Source of the DNA: JBDSSS01 sp038224055
GTDB lineage: Bacteria > Actinomycetota > Actinomycetes > Actinomycetales > Dermatophilaceae
Assembly: GCA_038224055.1 (NCBI GenBank)
Contig: JBBRGO010000012.1
Location: 1 to 25,133 of the forward strand
Reading direction: 5' to 3'
DNA length: 25,133 bases
Shown: positions 1-6,960 of the stretch, piece after piece
Position numbering within the stretch: the stretch's first letter is position 1
How the letters are laid out: every line of letters starts with the position of its first letter
Program-made: the position numbers and the translations under genes
Notes under the pieces: generated by a model
The model's database searches: none
Told to the model about the DNA's origin: nothing
The model's input: only the letters and a program-made list of their open reading frames with translations

Positions 1-396
1 CTAGGCGCTCGCTCCCGCAGTCGCCCACGCTCATGGGACGAGCCCGAGCCGGGCCGCAGGGCAGACGCAGCATGCCGATGTCGGAGTCACGCTCGTCAGC
101 ATGGCGCGAGGGGCTGCCGCTCCACCGGGTCGGACGGCCACCCGACAGGGCGACGGACGATGCCCTATCGAGCGCCGCGGACGCTTCTCGGTGGCGGGCG
201 CCCGGCATCTTCCTGTGGCCTACCACGTGGACGTGGCGATACGGATGCCCGTGAGGCCCGACGGTTGAGCCGCGCGCGACCACGCGGTCCTTCCCCATGA
301 GGCAGCGCACGCTGCCCCTCCGACGTCCCCGGTGACGTTTCGCGGTCTCGACGCGATCGGCACCATCGAGGTGAGCATCCCAAACAAGGAGGGCAC
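1..396. other. Non-coding region upstream of the CIS operon
   Basis: No convincing gene is seen here; short open frames on both strands lack recognisable protein sequence and family resemblance. Shortly before the sheath gene there is a small inverted repeat at 301-316 (GGCAGCG, 2 nt, CGCTGCC). A strong ribosome binding site, AAGGAGG at 386-392, lies four bases before the sheath ATG. I see no convincing -35/-10 pair and no clear direct repeats of the SARP-operator type, although the promoter of the whole structural operon should lie here or further left. Confidence 0.5.
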
Positions 397-1944
397 ATGC
401 CGACCTACCTGGCACCCGGGGTCTACGTCGAAGAGGTCGAGGCCGGAGCGCGTCCGCTGGAGGGCGTGGGCACCGCGGTCGCCGCCTTCGTCGGCCTCGC
501 TGACGACGGACCATTCAACGCAGCCACTCTCGTCAGCAACTGGACGCAGTTCACGTCGACCTTCGGCGGCTTCGTCGCTGGTTCCTATCTCGCGCAGTCT
601 GTGTACGGGTACTTTCTCAACGGAGGCGGGAACTGCTACGTCGTCCGCATCGGTCAGGGCGCCAGCGAGGCGACTCCGCGCTCGTCCCGAGCCCGTGACA
701 TCGCGGCGGCACCTCAGGCCCAGATCGGGCGGTTGCGCATCCGCGCTGCGGACACGGCCGCCGAGCCGGGCACCATCTCCGTCGAGATCGCCCAAGCTGG
801 CGGTGAGAACCCAACCGACGAGATGTTCAAGGTCGTGGTGAAGCATCACGGCGAGACGGTCGAGGAGTTCGACCGGGTGATCCTGGGCCGGGGCAAGGCG
901 AATGTCGCCACTGTGGTCAACGCGACGTCGCAGACGATCCGCGTCGAGGAGGTGACGCCCGGACCCAGCGACGTCGTGCCCCACGGGGAGACCGCTCTCG
1001 CGGAGGCGCCGGCGCCGAGCGCCACGCCAAGAGAGCTGAGTACGGACGACTACGTGGGCGACGTGGCGGACCGCACCGGGTTCGCCGGTCTCGAGACCGT
1101 CGACGAGGTAACGATGCTGTGCGTCCCCGACCTCATGAGCGCCTACCAGCAAGGCGTCATCGACCTGGATACGGTGCAGGCCGTTCAGCTGGGGATGATC
1201 GCCCATTGCGAGCTGATGGGTGACCGGATGGCGGTGCTCGACCCGCCGCCCGGCCTCAACCCGCAGCAGGTCAAGGAATGGCGCGTCGACAAGGCCGGCT
1301 ACGACTCGGCATTCGCCGCCCTCTACTGGCCCTGGGTCAGGGTCGCCGACCCAGCCACCGGGATGATGACGTCGATGCCGCCCTCCGGACACGTCGCCGG
1401 CATCTGGGGGCGCAACGACGAGGTCCACGGCGTGCACTGGGCCCCCGCGAACGAGGTCGTCAGGGGCGCGGTCGGGCTGGAGATGCAGATCACGAGGACG
1501 GAGCAGGAGCTGCTCAACCCGGTCGGGATCAACTGCCTGCGTTCGTTCCCTGGTCGGGGCACGCGGGTGTGGGGGGCCCGCACCCTCTCGTCCGACCCGG
1601 CGTGGCGATACGTCAACGTGCGGCGGCTGTTCAACTACCTGGAGGAGTCGATCCTGGGCGGTACGAACTGGGCGGTCTTCCAGCCCAATGACGACGCCCT
1701 ATGGGCGCGACTGCGACGGACGATCAGCGCGTTCCTCGTCAACGAGTGGCGCAAGGGCGCGCTGTTCGGCCAGACCCCCGACGAAGCCTTCTTCGTCAAG
1801 TGCGACGGCGAGACAAACCCCTCCGAGGGCATCGACGCGGGGCAGGTCGTCTGCCTCGTGGGTGTCGCGCCGGTCAAGCCCGCCGAGTTCGTCATCTTCC
1901 GGCTCAGCCAGTTCTCCGGTGGCACGAGTCTCGTCAGCGAATGA
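397..1944 (+). CDS. CIS contractile tail sheath protein
   Basis: This 515-aa protein forms the contractile sheath that surrounds the inner tube and drives it through a membrane when it contracts. The N-terminus (YLAPGVYVEEVEAG, residues 4-17) is the classic start of phage and CIS sheath proteins. The C-terminal part includes VNVRRLFNYLEESI and ends with FVIFRLSQFSGGTSLVSE, the conserved sheath core that interlocks subunits. Length matches single-sheath systems; Afp/PVC clusters carry several sheath paralogues, and only one is seen here. The ATG is supported by AAGGAGG four bases upstream. It is the first gene of the structural operon, 65 bp before the tube gene, as in related actinobacterial clusters. 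Function is known from the family; particle assembly here is inferred. Confidence 0.95.
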   Translation: MPTYLAPGVYVEEVEAGARPLEGVGTAVAAFVGLADDGPFNAATLVSNWTQFTSTFGGFVAGSYLAQSVYGYFLNGGGNCYVVRIGQGASEATPRSSRARDIAAAPQAQIGRLRIRAADTAAEPGTISVEIAQAGGENPTDEMFKVVVKHHGETVEEFDRVILGRGKANVATVVNATSQTIRVEEVTPGPSDVVPHGETALAEAPAPSATPRELSTDDYVGDVADRTGFAGLETVDEVTMLCVPDLMSAYQQGVIDLDTVQAVQLGMIAHCELMGDRMAVLDPPPGLNPQQVKEWRVDKAGYDSAFAALYWPWVRVADPATGMMTSMPPSGHVAGIWGRNDEVHGVHWAPANEVVRGAVGLEMQITRTEQELLNPVGINCLRSFPGRGTRVWGARTLSSDPAWRYVNVRRLFNYLEESILGGTNWAVFQPNDDALWARLRRTISAFLVNEWRKGALFGQTPDEAFFVKCDGETNPSEGIDAGQVVCLVGVAPVKPAEFVIFRLSQFSGGTSLVSE

Positions 1945-2009
1945 CATCGTCCTCACCCCGGCCGTGACGACCCACCAACCCCCGCTCAACACCCGAGAGG
2001 CAGCACATC

Positions 2010-2453
2010 ATGGCACTACCTGATATGGACTCAGCCGTTGGGCACTCCTTCGGCATCGATGTCGACGGCCTCGTCGCCAAGAGCATCACCGAGATCTCCG
2101 GTCTCAAGATGGAGCAGGACGTCGTCGAGCTCAAGCAGAACGGAGCCGACGGCAAGTACAGCGTCAAGAAGCTGCCGGGCCAGTGGAAAGCCGGAGAGGT
2201 GACGCTGACGCGGCCGCTCACGGCTGACAAGAGCTTCGAGTCGTGGATCAAGGACTCGCAGTTCGGCAAGATGGGAGCCGCGCGCAAGGGGGGTGCCATC
2301 GTCGTCTACGACTACGAGGGCAATGCCGTCAAGCGCTACAAGCTCACCAACGCCTGGCCCAAGAGCCTGGAGATCAGCAGCCTCAAGGCGGGTGACACGT
2401 CGGTGCTGACGGAGAAGATCGTCATCACGTACGAGCGCCTCGAGGTGGAGTGA
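2010..2453 (+). CDS. CIS inner tube protein (gp19/Hcp-like)
   Basis: This 147-aa protein is the main inner-tube subunit of the injection system, stacking as hexameric rings inside the sheath. It begins MALPDMDSAVGHSFGIDVDG and contains the family features ITEISGLKMEQDVVELKQNG (residues 27-46) and KLPGQWKAGEVTLTRPL, with a C-terminal strand IVITYERLEVE. This pattern is typical of phage T4 gp19-like tube proteins in eCIS clusters. A GAGAGG ribosome binding site precedes the ATG. The stop codon overlaps the start of the next gene (TGATG), so translation of the two is probably coupled. A second, diverged tube-like gene lies at 5738. Confidence 0.93.
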   Translation: MALPDMDSAVGHSFGIDVDGLVAKSITEISGLKMEQDVVELKQNGADGKYSVKKLPGQWKAGEVTLTRPLTADKSFESWIKDSQFGKMGAARKGGAIVVYDYEGNAVKRYKLTNAWPKSLEISSLKAGDTSVLTEKIVITYERLEVE

Positions 2454-2944
2454 TGCGTCGGGTTCTAGCGGCAGCGCCGCGGGGGGATGACGACATCGAC
2501 CTCGTGGAACGCGCAGCACCCCAGCGCACCGACGGGGCCGCGACCTCCGCGGCCCCGCCTCGCCAGCCAGAACCCCTTCGAACAGAGTTCTCGTTCCTCC
2601 TACCCCGCGGGTATGTCGACGCCCGCGGCACCGTCCACCGTGAGGGGGTCATGCGGCTCGCTACGGCGCGCGATGAGCTGATCCCGCTGCGCGACGACCG
2701 CGTGAGGGAGAACCCGGCGTATCTCACCGTCGTGCTGCTCGGTCGGGTCGTCACGCGAATCGGCACCATCGAGGACGTCCATGCGGGCATCATCGAGAAC
2801 TTCTTCGCGGCCGACCTCGCGTTCTTGCAGGACCTGTACAGGCGGGTCAACGAGGAGGGCAGCACCCGGGCGTCTGTCACCTGCCCCGAGTGCTCGGCGC
2901 ACTTCGGGGTCGAGCTCTCTGGTGGGCGCCTGGGGGAATCATGA
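2453..2944 (+). CDS. CIS baseplate hub assembly chaperone-like protein
   Basis: This protein of about 163 aa resembles the small T4-type baseplate hub assembly or tail-assembly proteins found between tube and spike genes in eCIS clusters. The first 45 residues are low-complexity. The conserved part follows: FLLPRGYVDARGTVHREG, then PAYLTVVLLGRVVTRIGTI, then FFAADLAFLQDLYRRVNEEG. Near the C-terminus is a CPEC pair (residues 143-146), half of a zinc-ribbon-like element. I prefer ATG 2453 (TGATG overlap with the tube stop, GAGG about 8 bases upstream) over the in-frame GTG at 2450. The 3' end overlaps the next gene by four bases. The assembly role is inferred from position and family resemblance. 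Confidence 0.75.
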   Translation: MRRVLAAAPRGDDDIDLVERAAPQRTDGAATSAAPPRQPEPLRTEFSFLLPRGYVDARGTVHREGVMRLATARDELIPLRDDRVRENPAYLTVVLLGRVVTRIGTIEDVHAGIIENFFAADLAFLQDLYRRVNEEGSTRASVTCPECSAHFGVELSGGRLGES

Positions 2945-3099
2945 CGTACGCGCCCGACCGGCTCTACCACGAGGTTGCGTACGTCGCGTTCCACTTCCAC
3001 TGGGCCCTCGCGGACATCCTCGATCTCGAGCACGTCGAGCGACGCCGGTTCGTCGGCGAGATCGCACGTTTCAACACCCGCATAGGGCACGGAGGATGA
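2941..3099 (+). CDS. Small DUF6760-type CIS protein
   Basis: This 52-aa protein starts at the ATG of an ATGA overlap with the preceding gene; a start 51 bases earlier would add a low-complexity run and is unlikely. The sequence MTYAPDRLYHEVAYVAFHFH followed by WALADILDLEHVERRRFVGE matches the small conserved DUF6760-type proteins that I recall next to the tube and chaperone genes in actinobacterial eCIS clusters. There is no signal peptide or membrane segment; it looks like one compact helical unit. Molecular role is unknown; a small structural or assembly factor acting with the preceding chaperone-like protein is the simplest inference. The next gene starts one base after its stop. Confidence 0.75.
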   Translation: MTYAPDRLYHEVAYVAFHFHWALADILDLEHVERRRFVGEIARFNTRIGHGG

Positions 3100-3100
3100 G

Positions 3101-5728
3101 ATGACCTGGTGGCGGCGGATCGCCCGCGAGTCGTCGGTCGGCTCGGCCCCCTCGGGGACCGACGGCCGCGCGCTCGTCACTCCGCTCGCCTCCCCCGCCC
3201 GCGCTCCGGCGCCGTCGGACTGGACTCGCCTCGTACCCCTTCAGCGCAGCCTGCACCCGATCGACGTGATCGCCCCCCTGGCGCCGTTCGTTGCCGGGCT
3301 CGCGACGCGCGGCGACCCCCGTTTCATCGCGCCCCTCGGCCACGCCCGTAACCCCGGCGCCCCGTCGGGAGAGGTCGACGTGGACGTCCAGGCCTCAGGC
3401 AGCCCAGATACCAGGCTGAGCGACCTCCCGGTGTTGACCGTGCCCCGAACCAGCCGCGGCGGCCCACCCGGGGCCTCCGTGCAACACGCCGTGACATTCG
3501 GCAGCCCCTCGCCACAGCCACGGCCGAGCAGGTCGGACGCAGCGGATGACGCCTCAGCCACCCCGTTGAATGCCGTTGCCGCGCAGAGGGCCTCGCTGGG
3601 CGGACCATCAACGGTGACGCCACTGTCCAGTACCGCCACTCATCCTCACGAGGAACCGCCCATCCCATCCTTCGACGCACCGGTCGCGGGGTCGACGGAC
3701 CCGCCTCGTCCAGGAGCGGCGGAGGTCGGCTCCGGGGACCACGCCGCAGTCCTGCCGGTCGGGGCGCAGATGCCCGTCCCGCACCACGTGTCGCCACCGT
3801 CACACACCGCCGTCCCCACGCCGAACCTCGAGCCCTATACCCGGGTCGGGCCCGCCGCGCCCGTCCAGCGACAGGTCGTCACTCCGGACGAGATCGTATC
3901 GGCCTCAACCAGGCAGTTGCCTGCGATCAGCCGCACGCCCGGTAGCCCCATCCCCCAGACGAGCGACCTGAATCCCTCTGTTGCGCCGGCTCGGTCGCGC
4001 GAGGTCACCGACCCGGGACCCTCACCCCGGTCGAACGGGCACGACCCGGACCTCCCCTTCGAAAGCCTCGAGACCTCCGACACGGTCCGGGCCGTCGGGG
4101 CCGTCGGGGCCGTCGGGCCCCCAGTGGATGCCGAGGCGCCTGCCCACCCATCGACGTCCGAGCCATCCACTGCGTTCACGGCGGATGCCAGCGCCCCCAC
4201 CCCGAGTCCATCGTCAGACGAACCCTCTCTCGATGGGCCATCACCCACAGCGGCCTCGATGCCCTCCACGGAGTCGACGCACGACCATGCGACCGGGCCG
4301 GGCTCATGGAGCTCCGACATGCCGCTCGGCGGCCGGCCGCTGAGAACCGCCCCGACCGGGCAACGCTTGACGGCCTCCGAGCCGAACGTGACGACCCGGC
4401 AACCCTCGACGGCCTCCGAGCCGAACGCGACGACCCGGCAACGCTCGACGGCCTCCGAGCCCACCTTCCACCTCCCCGTTCCAGTCCTCAACTCGAGCTC
4501 CGCCCTCCCCACCTCGTCGCTCACGAGCCCGACCAGTCCGATCCCGACTGGCAACCCACTTTTACCGCCCGTGGAGCGCACGAGCTCCTCGGAAGCACGC
4601 CAACAGCCAGTCCTGCAGCGTTGGCCCCGGGCCGCCCTCCCCGAGCTCGCACCACAGCCACCTGTCTCCCCGGGCCGCCGTGAACCGCCGCACCAGGCCT
4701 CGCCACCCCGACTCCCCGTTGTGCAGCGGCATATTCACCCGAAGCCATCCGAACCGGGGGGCGGGCCTAGTGGCCTCGGGCCGCGCCAGCCGGACGCCGG
4801 TCCCGGCGCCGAAGGGTATGAGCCGGCGCTCGTGCAGCGCCGCGACGACGCAGTTCCGGCCCGGCTTCTCGCTCGGGCGCCCAGCGTGCAGCGACCACTC
4901 GACGGTCCCGCGGTGCCAGGCACTCTTCCCGTGCTCGGGAGCCGACCTTCGCTCCTCGCCGACCGGCCGCCCGAGCTGGCGAGCCCACCATCACCCGCCG
5001 TAGTGACGCCCCCACGGCCCGGCGCGGAGCCTGGCGCACCCGTCGTGCTCCGCTCGACGGGCGGCCCGATCGTGCACCGTTCCCGGGAGGGCATCCCGCC
5101 CGAACCCCCGCGACTCGGCAGATCGGCGGCATCCGACCCTCTCGCCGCGCCGTTGGTCGGTGAGGTCTGGGACCCCGAGAGGGGTTTCCGGGCCGCGCCG
5201 GTGGGCGATGAAACGTCGACGACCCAGCCGATGGCCAGCCCGGCCGCTCCGTCGCCGGTACCCCTGCCCGCGCAGTGGTCGTCATCGACCTTTCCCACGG
5301 CGCCGGCCACGGGACGAGTCGGTGCGTCGGAGCCGGCTGCGCCTGAGGACCGAACCGGACCCGCCGGGCCCGTCACCGTGATGAGCCTTCAACGGATGTT
5401 CGAGCACGATCCCTCGTCAGCCCCCACTCCCTCCGCCGAGCCCGTCAGCCGCCTTGCCCCCGAGGCTGTCACGGCTGCCGATGCGCCATGGCCCAGCGGC
5501 GCAGTGCTGCAACGAGACTCCGAGACCTCCGAGCTGTCGCTTGGGGATCACAGCGCATCGATGACGGCCGCCGCGCCAACCGCGGAGGTGCCCGCCGCCC
5601 GGGGCGCCATCGACGTGGACATCGACGACCTGGCTCGCCGGTTGTTCGACCCGCTGTCGGCCCGGCTGCGCGCGGAGCTGTGGCTCGACCGCGAGCGGGC
5701 CGGGCTGATCGCCGACCTGAGACGTTGA
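3101..5728 (+). CDS. Large proline-rich CIS-associated protein, mostly disordered
   Basis: This 875-aa protein has two conserved ends around a very long, Pro/Ser/Thr/Ala-rich and probably disordered middle. The N-terminal block (residues 1-90) includes WTRLVPLQRSLHP, IAPLAPFVAGLATRGDPRF and IAPLGHARNP; the C-terminus (about 835-875) includes DIDDLARRLFDPLSARLRAE and LWLDRERAGLIADLRR. I recall similar ends on proteins in the same place in other actinobacterial CIS clusters. A short (V/L)QR motif recurs at about residues 47, 255, 505, 541, 578, 596, 763 and 803. Two stretches are built from tandem DNA repeats. There is no signal peptide, membrane helix or enzyme motif. Its place between tube genes suggests a structural, scaffold or loading role, but the function is unknown. 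Confidence 0.85.
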   Translation: MTWWRRIARESSVGSAPSGTDGRALVTPLASPARAPAPSDWTRLVPLQRSLHPIDVIAPLAPFVAGLATRGDPRFIAPLGHARNPGAPSGEVDVDVQASGSPDTRLSDLPVLTVPRTSRGGPPGASVQHAVTFGSPSPQPRPSRSDAADDASATPLNAVAAQRASLGGPSTVTPLSSTATHPHEEPPIPSFDAPVAGSTDPPRPGAAEVGSGDHAAVLPVGAQMPVPHHVSPPSHTAVPTPNLEPYTRVGPAAPVQRQVVTPDEIVSASTRQLPAISRTPGSPIPQTSDLNPSVAPARSREVTDPGPSPRSNGHDPDLPFESLETSDTVRAVGAVGAVGPPVDAEAPAHPSTSEPSTAFTADASAPTPSPSSDEPSLDGPSPTAASMPSTESTHDHATGPGSWSSDMPLGGRPLRTAPTGQRLTASEPNVTTRQPSTASEPNATTRQRSTASEPTFHLPVPVLNSSSALPTSSLTSPTSPIPTGNPLLPPVERTSSSEARQQPVLQRWPRAALPELAPQPPVSPGRREPPHQASPPRLPVVQRHIHPKPSEPGGGPSGLGPRQPDAGPGAEGYEPALVQRRDDAVPARLLARAPSVQRPLDGPAVPGTLPVLGSRPSLLADRPPELASPPSPAVVTPPRPGAEPGAPVVLRSTGGPIVHRSREGIPPEPPRLGRSAASDPLAAPLVGEVWDPERGFRAAPVGDETSTTQPMASPAAPSPVPLPAQWSSSTFPTAPATGRVGASEPAAPEDRTGPAGPVTVMSLQRMFEHDPSSAPTPSAEPVSRLAPEAVTAADAPWPSGAVLQRDSETSELSLGDHSASMTAAAPTAEVPAARGAIDVDIDDLARRLFDPLSARLRAELWLDRERAGLIADLRR
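4091..4117 (+). repeat. Three perfect 9-bp tandem repeats (GCCGTCGGG)
   Basis: Three exact copies of GCCGTCGGG lie in frame inside the proline-rich gene and encode Ala-Val-Gly three times. The unit length is a multiple of three, so copy-number change by slippage would not shift the frame. Confidence 0.9.
4352..4460 (+). repeat. 39-bp in-frame tandem repeat in the proline-rich gene
   Basis: Copies begin at 4370, 4409 and 4448 with a spacing of exactly 39 bp. The first two are nearly identical; the third is cut after about 13 bases, and a partial copy precedes the first (4352-4369). Each full unit encodes the 13-residue pattern TASEPNxTTRQxS. The multiple-of-three length keeps the frame, and near identity between copies points to recent duplication by slippage or unequal recombination. 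Confidence 0.9.
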
Positions 5729-5737
5729 GGAGGAGTA

Positions 5738-6175
5738 GTGGACGAGAGTGACGCACCCGTCAGCGTGTGCTGGGGCGTGAGTATCGACCGGAAGCAGCTC
5801 GGGACGTTCATCTCGTGCGAGGGGCTCGGGGTCGAGGTGGTGCTCGAGCAACGCGAGGAGGGTGGCAACAACGACTTCGTGTGGCAGATCCCGACTCGGC
5901 TGAAGTACACCAACGTCAAGCTCACCCGGCCCGTCTGTCGTGAGACCGACGATGTGATCCGGTGGCTCGCCAGCATGACGACCCGGGTGGCGCCCCAGAC
6001 CGCCACCATCAAGGCAATGACGGCAGAGCGCGCCGTCGTCGCCGAGTGGAGCCTGTTCGGCGTCATCCCTGTCCGATGGACCGGTCCGAGTCTCAACGCC
6101 GATTCGCCCAAGGTCGCCACTGAGACGATCGAGCTGGCCCACCACGGCTTCGTGTCACCGAAGGGACCGTCGTGA
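5738..6175 (+). CDS. Second CIS tube-like protein (tube initiator type)
   Basis: This 145-aa protein belongs to the gp19-like tube family but differs from the protein at 2010. It contains VCWGVSIDRKQLGTFISCEG (residues 9-28), VEVVLEQREEGGNNDFVWQI and RLKYTNVKLTRPVCRET, the same fold pattern as the main tube protein. In Afp/PVC-type systems a second tube paralogue caps the baseplate and starts tube growth; that role is inferred here from its place next to the baseplate genes. The start is GTG with GAGGAG six bases upstream (about 5727-5732). The stop overlaps the next GTG start (GTGA). Confidence 0.88.
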   Translation: MDESDAPVSVCWGVSIDRKQLGTFISCEGLGVEVVLEQREEGGNNDFVWQIPTRLKYTNVKLTRPVCRETDDVIRWLASMTTRVAPQTATIKAMTAERAVVAEWSLFGVIPVRWTGPSLNADSPKVATETIELAHHGFVSPKGPS

Positions 6176-6951
6176 CCCAGCCCATTGCCCTGATGGCCGC
6201 CTCGACCGTGAAGGCGTCCGGCCTCGGTGCCCCCGCCCCGTCAGGTGACGGCAGCCGACCGCAGATGCAGCGCGCGGTGCTGCGTCTCTACGACCCCAGC
6301 CCCTCGAAGAGCGGGAGCGGCGGCAAGCCGGGCAAGTCCCGGGGGGAGGTCAAGTTCCAGTTCAACCCCAAGGAAGTCACGATCGCCAAGTCCGCCAAGT
6401 GGGAACGCAAGACGGCGAAGGGTGCCAGGAAGGCGGGGCCGCCCGAGTTCAGCGGGTCCGAGCCGTGCAAACTGACGGTCGAGATGTTCTTCGACGCCAC
6501 GGGCAAGCACGACGGCAGTGTGGTGAAAGCGGTCGAGTCGCTCTTCGCCTGCTGCGTGCCGACGGAGGAGAGCTCGGGGCAGCAGAAGCCGACCCCGCCC
6601 CTCGTCGTCCTGCACTGGGGCAGCATCGCGAGCTTCCCGGCATTCGTCACGTCGGTGAGCGCGAAGTACACGCTGTTCGCCTCTGACGGCACCCCACTCC
6701 GGGCCGTGTGCAGCGTGGCCCTGGAGGAGATGCCCGACGAGCCCTGGCGGCAGAACCCGACCTCGGGAGGCCGGTCGGTCCGGCGGGCCCACCAGATGGT
6801 CGCCGGCGACTCGCTCGCGTCCGTCGCCTACGCCGAGTACGGCGACCCTGAACAGTGGCGGCGGCTCGCCGACTACAACGACATCGACGACCCACTGCGC
6901 GTGCGGGCGGGCACGGTCCTGCTCTTGCCCGCCGCGGCGGACCTGGCCTGA
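6172..6951 (+). CDS. CIS baseplate protein with C-terminal LysM domain (Afp7-like)
   Basis: This 259-aa protein is the LysM-containing baseplate component found between tube and spike genes in eCIS clusters. The N-terminal part has KFQFNPKEVTIAKSAKWER (about residues 61-79) and CKLTVEMFFDATGKHDG, both typical of this family. The LysM domain is at about residues 205-256 (HQMVAGDSLASVAYAEYGD to RVRAGTVLLLP). In related particles this protein joins the spike hub to the tube; the LysM need not bind peptidoglycan. The GTG start at 6172 overlaps the previous stop, and an ATG at 6193 is a less likely alternative. The next gene follows after nine bases. Confidence 0.9.
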   Translation: MTQPIALMAASTVKASGLGAPAPSGDGSRPQMQRAVLRLYDPSPSKSGSGGKPGKSRGEVKFQFNPKEVTIAKSAKWERKTAKGARKAGPPEFSGSEPCKLTVEMFFDATGKHDGSVVKAVESLFACCVPTEESSGQQKPTPPLVVLHWGSIASFPAFVTSVSAKYTLFASDGTPLRAVCSVALEEMPDEPWRQNPTSGGRSVRRAHQMVAGDSLASVAYAEYGDPEQWRRLADYNDIDDPLRVRAGTVLLLPAAADLA

Positions 6952-6960
6952 GGCGGACCG

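Noticed and set aside
340..370. Two TCGA-containing sites before the sheath gene as a possible SARP operator
   Set aside because: The spacing is 18 bp, not the 11 or 22 bp usual for SARP direct repeats, and the match is too short to support.
220..1437. Long minus-strand open frame of 405 codons opposite the sheath gene
   Set aside because: It is the antisense shadow of the sheath gene in GC-rich DNA: Arg/Asp/Gly/Val-rich, no family resemblance, no ribosome binding site.
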